Origin: Gammaproteobacteria bacterium
GTDB taxonomy: Bacteria > Pseudomonadota > Gammaproteobacteria > Poriferisulfidales > Oxydemutatoraceae
Reading direction: 5' to 3'
NCBI GenBank assembly: GCA_028817225.1
Contig: JAPPQC010000021.1
Span: 1 to 49,146, forward strand
DNA: 49,146 bases
The notes under the pieces: model-generated
Told to the model about the DNA's origin: nothing
Seen by the model: only the letters and a program-made list of their open reading frames with translations
The model's database searches: none
Part shown: piece by piece, positions 12,001-15,809 of the stretch
How the letters are laid out: each line of letters begins with the position of its first letter
How positions within the stretch are numbered: the first letter of the stretch is position 1
Made by a program: the position numbers and the translations under genes

Positions 12001-14801
12001 GTAAGGCCCACAAAGTCTTGCCTGGACACCGGGTTGGCGCCCCTGGTCCTTATCTGCCATAGCGCCGTGACATCCTGAGGCACCACACCCTCGGCATGTG
12101 TGACAGTGATGGTTATCACCATGTCCTCGCCCTCGTTCACGGCAGCCGGCCCGGAGATGCCAAAAGTGCGAAGAGGGGGGTTGACGAACTCGACAGTTAC
12201 AATGGCCGTCTGCGTGCTTGCCTGTGCCTCCTCTCCAGCGACGACTTGCAGTTCAAAATGCCTGCGGGTGCCGGGGAAATCCCAATACCGGATACTATTG
12301 GCGGTTTCCGTCTCTGGCCTTCTGAAGAATTCCACCGTTACTCCCGGCTGATTGACATTGGCGGGGAGGCCCGTCGCGTCGCTGACTGTCTGAGTCAGCA
12401 CGTTCCAGTAGTGGTAGTTATTCGAAGAACGAAGATTGCCGGGACTATGAACCGAAGTCGTCGGACGAGCAACTCCTTCGTGTGCCTGGTCCCGGCGATC
12501 GGTGGGAGACATGACGCCCCTCAGGGAGTAACGCAGGCCAGTGGTGTTGCCGCCCGCGTTGGTGCTGTCGGCAAGCGTGAGGTACACAAAATCCCTCGGA
12601 AATTCGAATTCGTTCGTTGCGACCGTTCCTGTCACCGCCGGGAAAGTCACCGTATAACAACTGTCCGCCGGACAGGGTATGGTGGTCTCCAGGAAATCGC
12701 GATTATGGATGCGGGTTATCACATTATCGTTGGCGACAACCTGCACCCTGGCCTGCTCGTCATTCGACAAATTGGGCGCATACGCCCCGACCACAAGCGT
12801 CGGCGCGCCGGCCACAAACGGCGGCGGCGGCGTGGTGGCCGCCTGCACCGTTACCGTCGTTCTCGCGTCATCCGTGTTGCCTGTGATGGTGTCGCTGGCA
12901 ACCAGCCTGAAATACAGGGTCGCCGCCGATGACGGCGCGGTGAAGGTCGGCTCGGCGGCGGCGGCATCGCTCAATGTAACCGCGCCGGCGCCCGACACCT
13001 CGGTATCGTCGCTGAGAGAGGTGATCTGGGTCCATGCATAAGTCAGGTTGGCGCCGACGCCCGTGGCGCCGGTGGCGTCGGCGCTGCCGGTCGCGTTCAG
13101 CGTAACGGTGGCGTCGGTGCTCACCACCTGGTCGGCGCCGGCGGAGGCTGTCGGCGTGCCTTCGTTGTCAAAGGCGGTGACCGTCGCGAGCGCGCTGGTT
13201 GCCGATGAGTTGTCACTTCTGGTGGCGTCAAAGCGGAAGTAGAAGTTTTGCTCCGTCCCGGCGGCGACCTCCGGCAAGGCGGGCGTGTCCAGACTGTTGA
13301 CCGTCCCCACACCGCTATTGGCGGGGCTGGTTGCAATAGCGCCGGGCCCGGCAACGGGCTGGGCGGTGGCGAGGTTGGAGCCGTCAATATGCGTCCATCG
13401 GCCCGTGATGCCGATGCCTGCAAGAGTGCCAACGCCGGCCAATGCGGCCGTCTCTCCATCCGCCACTCTCTGATTGGCCGGGGTCACTGTCACCGACGGC
13501 GGTGCGGCGTCTATGACCCGGATGACGACCGTGTCGCTGATTGACATGGAGCCGCCGGTGCCGGTCAGGCGGAAGTAGTAGTCGGTGGCGGCCAACTGCG
13601 GCCCGTGCTGCAGGTGGCTGGCCTGCTCCGGCGCGGTGAAGGTGGCGACGGCGTCGCCCGACCCTGTCAGCGTGCCGCTGGCGCCGGTGATGGTGATGCC
13701 CGGACTGACAGGCGTGGCGTCGGCGCCGCCGCCGTTCACCTGCGCCCAGGTGTAACTCAGCGAGCCGCTGCCGGTGATTCTGCCCATCAGGGTTACCGTG
13801 GTGTCTTCAAGCACATTGCTCTGGTCGGCGCCGGCGCCGACCGCAGTCAGCATCGCCACCGGCTCGGGCGGCGGCATGGGCGGCGCTTGCCGGGCGGCGA
13901 AGGTTACGGTGCGCTGGCTGCCGTGGCCGTTGTTGTTTGTCTGCATTCTGCCCGAAGCGGTGCCCATGTGCCTGACCGAGGATGAAAATGAGACAGAGGT
14001 GGGCTGGTCGGCGGAGGCTGCGATGGTGACGGACGCCGATATGATGTCCGCATTCAGGCCCGACACGAGGTCTGTTACTCCCGACTGCTGCTCCATGCCA
14101 AAGTTGGTGGGCGTAACCGACGCCCCGTCCACATAAACCGTAAAGGAGGCGGCGCTGAAGTTGTTGGCGTAAACGGGGACAGCCGCCAAATTCCCGGTTC
14201 CGGTGTCAATGCTGACGATGGTGAAGGTCACCCGGCGGTCGTTTGTGCTCACAAACGTCTGCGTTGCATCAAGCCGGTCGGGGACAACGGAAAAAAAGGC
14301 GTTAAGGCCTGGGCTGCTGTACGCAGGGTCGCAACCTGTACACCGGATTTGTGCATTGTCGCCACTGCCGAGGAGAACAACCCGCCCGGCCTGGATGCCC
14401 GCCAGAGCGATTTCAACCGCGCCCCTGCCGACCGACCCTGAAAGAAAATCACCGGACGAGCGCAGAAGCGCAGTCAATCTTTGCGACAGTTGTGTATCAC
14501 TCGGGTTCGTGCGATTCGAAGCGGGCACCAACTGCGGCGGCTGTCCGTCTCTCGACGAGCCAATCAATTGAATATGATTGAAGAGAGCCTCCGCTTGCGT
14601 GATATAAGCCGCCTGCGACACGCCATGAAAAACCGGCGCCAACAAAAACGCCGCGACAGCGGCGACGCGCAGAAACGCGGGCGCGATGGCGGCGCGCAGA
14701 AACGAGGGCGCGGCGGCGACGCGCAGAAACGCGGGCGCAACGGCGCAACGCTTGCGGCGCGCGCGGTTGGCGTACATGGGATGCGGTGGCTTGTCTGACA
14801 T
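1..14801 (-). CDS. Giant secreted PKD/Calx-beta repeat protein (C-terminus beyond window)
   Basis: One minus-strand frame stays open from the ATG at 14801 to the left edge (4,933 codons), and no other ORF interrupts that frame. The N-terminus is a long basic region, then a hydrophobic stretch around VAAVAAFLLAPVF and a cleavage-like SQAA, which reads as a signal peptide. Residues about 310-1480 hold PKD/REJ-like modules marked by YTWAQV, YAWTQI, YTWEQV, YAWSQV and FEWVQV. Residues about 1480-4400 hold about twenty Calx-beta modules, with recurring NEGD/AEGD starts, LNEA.ET cores and ITDDD/INDND ends spaced roughly 110-130 residues apart. Near residue 4650 is a calcium-loop-like DADGDGIPDAVE. 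Calx-beta proteins are usually calcium-stiffened adhesins or matrix proteins outside the cell. The secretion signal or anchor would lie beyond the window. The family is clear, but the ligand is unknown. Confidence 0.9.
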   Translation of the reverse strand, partial: MSDKPPHPMYANRARRKRCAVAPAFLRVAAAPSFLRAAIAPAFLRVAAVAAFLLAPVFHGVSQAAYITQAEALFNHIQLIGSSRDGQPPQLVPASNRTNPSDTQLSQRLTALLRSSGDFLSGSVGRGAVEIALAGIQAGRVVLLGSGDNAQIRCTGCDPAYSSPGLNAFFSVVPDRLDATQTFVSTNDRRVTFTIVSIDTGTGNLAAVPVYANNFSAASFTVYVDGASVTPTNFGMEQQSGVTDLVSGLNADIISASVTIAASADQPTSVSFSSSVRHMGTASGRMQTNNNGHGSQRTVTFAARQAPPMPPPEPVAMLTAVGAGADQSNVLEDTTVTLMGRITGSGSLSYTWAQVNGGGADATPVSPGITITGASGTLTGSGDAVATFTAPEQASHLQHGPQLAATDYYFRLTGTGGSMSISDTVVIRVIDAAPPSVTVTPANQRVADGETAALAGVGTLAGIGITGRWTHIDGSNLATAQPVAGPGAIATSPANSGVGTVNSLDTPALPEVAAGTEQNFYFRFDATRSDNSSATSALATVTAFDNEGTPTASAGADQVVSTDATVTLNATGSADATGATGVGANLTYAWTQITSLSDDTEVSGAGAVTLSDAAAAEPTFTAPSSAATLYFRLVASDTITGNTDDARTTVTVQAATTPPPPFVAGAPTLVVGAYAPNLSNDEQARVQVVANDNVITRIHNRDFLETTIPCPADSCYTVTFPAVTGTVATNEFEFPRDFVYLTLADSTNAGGNTTGLRYSLRGVMSPTDRRDQAHEGVARPTTSVHSPGNLRSSNNYHYWNVLTQTVSDATGLPANVNQPGVTVEFFRRPETETANSIRYWDFPGTRRHFELQVVAGEEAQASTQTAIVTVEFVNPPLRTFGISGPAAVNEGEDMVITITVTHAEGVVPQDVTALWQIRTRGANPVSRQDFVGLTGSLSGTLSIPAAATSASATVPVVSGDADNVAETYAIVLRNPSIRVGSALDPIRVEGQINAGAAVSAPTVSAGTDQENVLEGGTVTLAGTVNGAGTLSYTWEQVASAANDAAVVSSGPDYVGALTGATGTPGAAGVSTATFTAPMLAPADNHGTELADNEYYFRLSGAAEAGGMSSTATDIVTIEVIDGSPPVVYAITTDQSVVEGASVDLQGRILLNGPGITLRGRWVQVDGPGTDAAVTSPARFTFLGERDLGAGRSAPYTLDSMITAPNQGNGLRTTYYLRLDGVRADNSTRTSIVATVTVSDDDGSPTANAGADQTVNTGAGVRLDATGSRDAAGNTVNLAYAWSQVSADDGNNNPLPPGDPGLVTLSNPATAITTFTAPSAASVLFFRVVVTDTITGNTNDAVVTIAVEEAAVQPAVAPTVSVGADMRVNEEATGLVLTGSVQRDAADNPASTLSFEWVQVDSAAADAAEIATGAARRVTATAIATAPDAAGVASATFTAPRAMDRRGNGVRVVATDEYFFRLIGRSTVPGQPAEASSATLKVTVFPPRGVYVSGSGFPGEVIVGSPNPGVRIIEQNREFTVTIYRRDGVDPVTGQITIGAGIGGSTVENTGVAPTAGTVPAHPRPDFRFKDISTQPGQTKAITGGGNTVDFAYRLLEDSIPEDEEGVGFGYSINAGCNECVIEYQEGFIQNAAIQDDDTITVGWQQTAVTANEADGVVTLTAVITSPAAGQPIERSDFNLSYATADGTASSAANADFTAISATEFTLGAGTRSVQIPVTLTNDENIELGAGETFTVRISTMTDTPALTAIGADTVTVTIQDDDFPAPEVSIAPNRASFNEGDTDAQFTVTLTGGPFATAVPVNFAVTGTGITTGDYDITAPTGIGAADSQGTLMLMTHATDTAGNPVNGTVTLTITDDDLFEAAETLVLEARTADSAVSSTSVTIAASDRDITLQLVDALAGGNPFPQTATDVAEGATVDVCVAIVDPAPGFPIGAAQARVTLATGTGSPTNAAVAADFMIPSATLTLDNANRVRCHSIQAVQDAIPEPDQQFFVALNAPQAADLTNIDSATTSGSDTVALNIRDDDGITVAWSASAVTVGEGAASAMLTAEITSPAAGTAIERGDFNLAYATVDGTATGGDDYTTISAGAITLGHSARSANASIQVTQDTLNEANETFTVNLTEAVDGVSLGTTNMATVTITDDDPRTVSIGVNPTSAAENSTATFTVTMDGMSAGPVTVPLTIGGSAMGADYTLPAGNREVVIAAGATEQTYSVGIVNDTLNEAAQTVVATLGTITAGTGAGTVNAGSPNSATVQIMENDPVTLSIARVGDEMVQEGSNARFRVTMNGAAAGAEGVIEAGYTVLGGSATDYTDNGGGTVSLAAGMTQAVIELAIRSDGEAEAAETLTVRLDSITQRGAGAGAATIGSPNSADITIPQNSASAYSFAYSPAAATEIAEGASATYTLAVSGPDLGANSVVMAWAVTATAATGDVDITADDFPGGMLPGGTLTFTASETSQTFVVTLADDTVSEPQEAFSIAYSITTDAPGTSATPDPQTVTIPANDTARVQAMVSGTATVMEDGDPVIIVVDIADGIRPTAPIEVSWTARDNETGSGNNNARFRRWLADPEDYIVTGTGVTSMLHAINAGGPRELSSFGIGPSNAPDGKRGTIALNEANNYRAEVLFDPVDDNILERRSNNSQNEQIFRFHLASARNTAGGGGASGVSDASSAVTVTIQDNDRITVSMERIRDAVEGAGSTAVARIVFNGGVFQPHYRLQIRYTIGGCQALTRCTVDSGTQSSILGGAGLNQRFVRTLDLIPRGNYSLRPNGVIVTSVEVFLTADSNELNEAERDIRIEWTAAASDFAGSVVGASPITLKRVDDDDITIAISADPPLVREGESVTFTAELAGAASGSVADIGVPFTIGGNAVAADYNQNPAVSSPITIPAGSTSAEIRFDILNDMNAGETSETLTVTLGTLTTDAAGGRVEVSADRGSATAVIAAAAHILTLELVSAATVAEGNGGGTTNVNFRVRHEGDAYTSNTPVNWQVTHGATTAADIMTTNGTVTFGTGDGDGSMKTFSVPVSADDLNEPDETFSVAISIASVTADGGTRIGGSPQTVTINDDDDALVSLGSGAAVPEAAGTTVFTVNMDHESQGQVVVALNVSGSAAIPADITVPAQRQVVFAPGDRTANFSIGVVDDTLNEAQENIIVTLGAITPESGVAGMVSAGTPNSETRNINDNDAVTVNIAAVREDVNEGSDAEFTISLSGQSADAITVMYGISGDDITASDYTDAGMGRITVPANTAMETLRIAILSDATPEATETMIVTLNTADGGANAGSVSIGSAARSRTGGGDQGGSQGGTGGGNRAAAGQNDRARVIIAQSSSATRTLSLSGPASLNEGDMGTYTITLNGSAFTANTDVTWVVESAGESGADTADFAGNTTPTATIQFSSTEGDGTAKQFMVGTADDNLNESTQTFTVRLSVADPRTDGGTGFSGPQQTAITDNDPLTVAVADAGTVNEGETASFAVTLTGGVPSERVRLRYTLAATGVGGFDDWDPVSLLLDIAADTTQGAIAVPIRNENINESTETLTLTLGTPQTAGAISGAGDTATATIPQNDDIRLGLSCIGAAISVMEGQQTAGCNLLEGSGNSRQGPITIEWMAAVVTQTNLDTRAGSTTRANANSDGERDLNARDLTSQENSGNGAIAISARAAGIITGTLTTPPTDAVSGNFGSFSVSAVQDGREESTETFIVSLTRITDQYQGSGSIIVESGRDSATYEIPANLAAQRFVAFGAATANGEEGNVIDIPVELTGIALESNVTVPVTVAAGSGANPAEAGDYTLMTTQLTFTGTGTQNVRLRIEDDNLNESAETVAVMLGTAEGGGGTGALVQAPSSVEVTIAQSDPITYSITGPATADEGAEAAFTLSLSAAAEGTVSVALDTVSGALSGGLRALDSAEHGGVPASVTVAAGASSTEFRVNLVDDSLVEVAEGFQIAPGNITGSAQTGMVSAAAGGAPVVRITDNDDAYYTITAPESTVAEGGDARFNINLVRQSDDGRVTAPGDIVVPWSAQVGAQGNTGDANTPAVPDITGGTGAAAAASASGEATIMAGQSTATITLSINSDQLAEDEETLTVTLGASATLTPETGVVARSPASGDAQVTIPENTAASQILSVARISGSGPLQESGAGADLYRMTLDIPSGGTATDAITVNWRFSTATVGANANPAETADFTASSGSVTFDAGAAAGTSATVSLQVVNDRLNEGDEAFSLLWELAQANTDVALPPRLDGTIAIDTADTIILSRTLTTLQCHEGTSCAPFTYRDYTGTEATEDVSLVFTLDATGSVDGANAWQAGEGGITVTVEQTANVATLTMSAFNYNINVQRFAARFDPRQDSFNEDTQTVVIRVTGGESAGAVSVANIATASIIVRDDDPTTVSVGDAPAANEGDSARFPVEFIGGIPTRDVEIDWEVVHGTTVDADFVSLTGTERIRIAFPTGLADAVTTGIVRVAIARDDDDEEDTFTLRLTGARGAGGSISVAAATSGTAVINRLDLAAPRFADPDEQPGWTGGQQVLWVKMNENIKVLASPSGATASTDAASLTTLNAGDFTVTENCCAPAMSAAAGIAVSAVAAFPDETNPALRLTLARAITGGAANVMVDYAHSGGNAIYDTALERGLAGPGGRNMTTGTSVLLPVLAANLTADADGDGIPDAVEARISGDAGNPFVAVTDAQQPVLDIRRTASRNPVAYSGIREHGVRAHLGVLSIPALSTQTAAQTITAYYRSDTFGYDGTYQCAGSSPFPSNYDAPLSEGGCAAVDWGDIAPSTNHTIAWLARSADGVWAVRTNTDSNLPEQVIWRIPELNMDAQSRFTTGMLVIRASLDSEPSEALLLLLSRTPVGSTASEAVMASGGRMFATATRTSAESAVWEITGLVADSGALTPHLYRPAARPTTATASFIGNVPLADEYSLGLVPRTQVTRINAPV
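14658..14738 (-). repeat. Three 27-bp tandem repeats inside the signal-peptide region
   Basis: Units lie at 14658-14684, 14685-14711 and 14712-14738. In the frame of the giant protein each unit encodes nine residues of the type APAFLRVAA, so the repeat lengthens the N-region of the signal peptide without shifting frame. The sequence shows this directly; an effect on export is inference. Confidence 0.85.
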
Positions 14802-14834
14802 CAGCAGGTTTGTTCCCGACTTTCGGAAGGGCAC

Positions 14835-14862
14835 ATTATACAAACGCCCCGGCGTTTGACAA
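14835..14862 (-). promoter_or_regulatory. Sigma70-type promoter of the giant gene with a palindromic spacer
   Basis: Read on the minus strand, TTGTCA (14862-14857) and TATAAT (14840-14835) are 16 nt apart. The start codon at 14801 is about 33 nt below the -10. The spacer plus the last two bases of the -35 form a perfect inverted repeat, CAAACGCC-GG-GGCGTTTG (14858-14841). A palindrome lying between the -35 and -10 is a usual place for a repressor or MerR-type activator site. The binding protein is not known. Confidence 0.6.
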
Positions 14863-15035
14863 CCCCCCCTGCAAGCCTTTGCAAGCACCGGACGGCAGGC
14901 GCCCCGCACAGGCCGCGCCGCACGGCGGTAACTCATTGAAAAAATGCATTTTTGAGGCTTCCGGCGGACGCCACCCCAGGCAGGCGGGATAAGGCCGCCC
15001 CCCGCTCCACCCCCCGACAGGCCGGACGACCCGCT

Positions 15036-15209
15036 TCACGCCTTCATGCGGGCATTGCACTGCGCGGACAAACGAAGGAGAAGGCCGCCGGCCTCGCCAA
15101 AGGCGGCCTGGCGGCGCTTGTTGCGGCGGCGTTCGTCAATCAGACAGGCGGCGATGACGGCGATGAGTATGGTCGAGACCATCATGATTAACAATGTTGG
15201 GGTGCTCAT
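15036..15209 (-). CDS. Small single-span membrane peptide, array copy 4 (57 aa)
   Basis: This is the fourth and last copy of the tandem peptide family. It starts with the family N-terminus MSTPTL, has a hydrophobic span of about 20 residues (LLIMMVSTILIAVIAA), then CLIDERRRNKRR. Unlike copies 1-3 it lacks the short DK stop and runs on for about 24 extra residues rich in Gly, Leu and Arg. Its ATG overlaps the TGA of copy 3 (ATGA), so it is probably translated by coupling. No homologous family is recognised. The span and positive-inside rule suggest the charged C-terminus is cytoplasmic. The extended tail may be a decayed end or read-through into former spacer. Confidence 0.65.
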   Translation of the reverse strand: MSTPTLLIMMVSTILIAVIAACLIDERRRNKRRQAAFGEAGGLLLRLSAQCNARMKA

Positions 15210-15310
15210 TTGTCATCACTGCGCTTGTCACGCTGGGCAATCAGAGTAGCGACGATGATAACGATGAGTATGGTCGAGAGTGTCACGACTACCAATGTAG
15301 GGGCGCTCAT
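15206..15310 (-). CDS. Small single-span membrane peptide, array copy 3 (34 aa)
   Basis: This 34-residue peptide begins MSAPTL, continues as one transmembrane helix (about residues 6-25) and ends in a charged tail, QRDKRSDDK. It is closest to copy 2: both share the start, the ATLIAQRDK segment and the DDK end, while the middle of the helix differs only by hydrophobic substitutions. That is the pattern of selected, not random, sequence. Start and stop overlap the neighbours by ATGA, and no Shine-Dalgarno sequence lies before its ATG, so re-initiation after copy 2 is likely. The function is unknown. Confidence 0.7.
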   Translation of the reverse strand: MSAPTLVVVTLSTILIVIIVATLIAQRDKRSDDK

Positions 15311-15411
15311 TTGTCATCACTGTGCTTGTCGCGCTGGGCAATCAGAGTAGCGACAATCACAACGATGAACATGACCGCGACCACCAAGGCTACCAGTGTA
15401 GGGGCGCTCAT
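15307..15411 (-). CDS. Small single-span membrane peptide, array copy 2 (34 aa)
   Basis: This 34-residue peptide begins MSAPTL, has a helix of Val, Ala, Ile, Met and Phe, and ends QRDKHSDDK. The unit length is 105 nt including the stop and equals that of copy 3, as expected from tandem duplication. The ATG overlaps the stop of copy 1 and its own stop overlaps the start of copy 3. There is no Shine-Dalgarno sequence of its own. Nothing in it resembles a catalytic protein. A structural subunit of a membrane oligomer or a membrane-active toxin are the two readings that fit size and topology. Confidence 0.7.
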   Translation of the reverse strand: MSAPTLVALVVAVMFIVVIVATLIAQRDKHSDDK

Positions 15412-15515
15412 TTGTCATTGCGTTTGTTGCGGCGGTGCTCGGCAATCAGACCGGCGACCATCACAACGATGAGTATGGTCGAGACCATCAAGATGACCAG
15501 TGTAGGGGTGCTCAT
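15408..15515 (-). CDS. Small single-span membrane peptide, array copy 1 (35 aa)
   Basis: First copy of the array, 35 residues: MSTPTL, then a hydrophobic helix with four Val/Met-rich turns, then EHRRNKRNDK. It is the only copy with a strong ribosome binding site, GGAGGT at 15529-15524, 8 nt before the ATG. The ATG overlaps the TGA of the upstream 61-aa gene (ATGA). The strong site here and its absence in copies 2-4 suggest this start loads ribosomes for the whole array. No known family is recognised. Confidence 0.7.
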   Translation of the reverse strand: MSTPTLVILMVSTILIVVMVAGLIAEHRRNKRNDK

Positions 15516-15697
15516 TGTGCATTACCTCCGGATATTTGGATGCTACCAACCAGGAGCACAGCCACTCCGAGGATTCCGGTGAAAAACACCTCAGCAGCGA
15601 GGCCCGGGCCCAGAAAACCATGCACGACAGCGGCGATGATGAATGCCACACCGCACTGCCGCCCGCTGGTCAGTAATGCTTGCAGGTTAAGTCTCAT
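15512..15697 (-). CDS. Small two-span membrane protein heading the peptide array (61 aa)
   Basis: The 61-residue product has a short polar N-terminus (MRLNLQALLTSGRQ), a first hydrophobic segment (about residues 16-30, VAFIIAAVVHGFLG) and a second (about 36-54, AEVFFTGILGVAVLLVGSI), so two membrane spans with a tight Gly/Pro loop. It is not a copy of the downstream peptides, but it overlaps the first of them by ATGA and so belongs to the same transcript. The ATG lies only 6 nt below a TATACT box, which would make the message leaderless or nearly so. The family is not recognised with certainty. Confidence 0.65.
   Translation of the reverse strand: MRLNLQALLTSGRQCGVAFIIAAVVHGFLGPGLAAEVFFTGILGVAVLLVGSIQISGGNAQ
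15524..15529 (-). promoter_or_regulatory. Strong Shine-Dalgarno site of the peptide array
   Basis: GGAGGT on the minus strand, 8 nt before the ATG at 15515. It lies inside the last codons of the 61-aa gene and is the only good ribosome binding site seen in the five-gene run. Confidence 0.7.
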
Positions 15698-15703
15698 ACC
15701 ACG

Positions 15704-15731
15704 AGTATAGCAAGGCCGCAGGCGCGCACAA
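15704..15731 (-). promoter_or_regulatory. Possible promoter of the small membrane peptide operon
   Basis: TATACT at 15709-15704 is a good -10, with 6 nt between it and the ATG at 15697. A poor -35, TTGTGC, lies 16 nt upstream at 15731-15726. If used, transcription would begin at about the start codon. Confidence 0.35.
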
Positions 15732-15761
15732 CGACTTTCCGACGAGCGGTATTTGGTAGGG

Positions 15762-15786
15762 AAAAGCCGCCGGAAGGCGGTTTTTT
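15762..15786 (-). terminator. Intrinsic terminator after uvrD
   Basis: The inverted repeat CCGCC-GGAA-GGCGG is flanked by AAAA on one side and TTTTTT on the other, so it could act in both directions. It begins 24 nt past the uvrD stop and separates uvrD from the small-peptide operon on the same strand. Confidence 0.65.
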
Positions 15787-15809
15787 GCCTTTCTCGCCCC
15801 CCCCCCTTT

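Noticed and set aside
14940..14953. AAAAATGCATTTTT palindrome as terminator of the small-peptide operon
   Set aside because: The stem is almost only A-T with no GC core, so it would be too weak for an intrinsic terminator. It is noted only as a symmetrical AT-rich spot.
15036..15515. The 105-bp repeats at 15.0-15.5 kb as a CRISPR array or simple intergenic repeat
   Set aside because: There are no short identical repeats with unique spacers. The period is one small gene, and the differences follow codon and hydrophobicity patterns, so coding duplication explains it.
15797..15806. Ten-base C run as a phase-variation tract
   Set aside because: It lies between the uvrD stop and its terminator, outside any coding region and away from a promoter, so a change in length has no evident effect.
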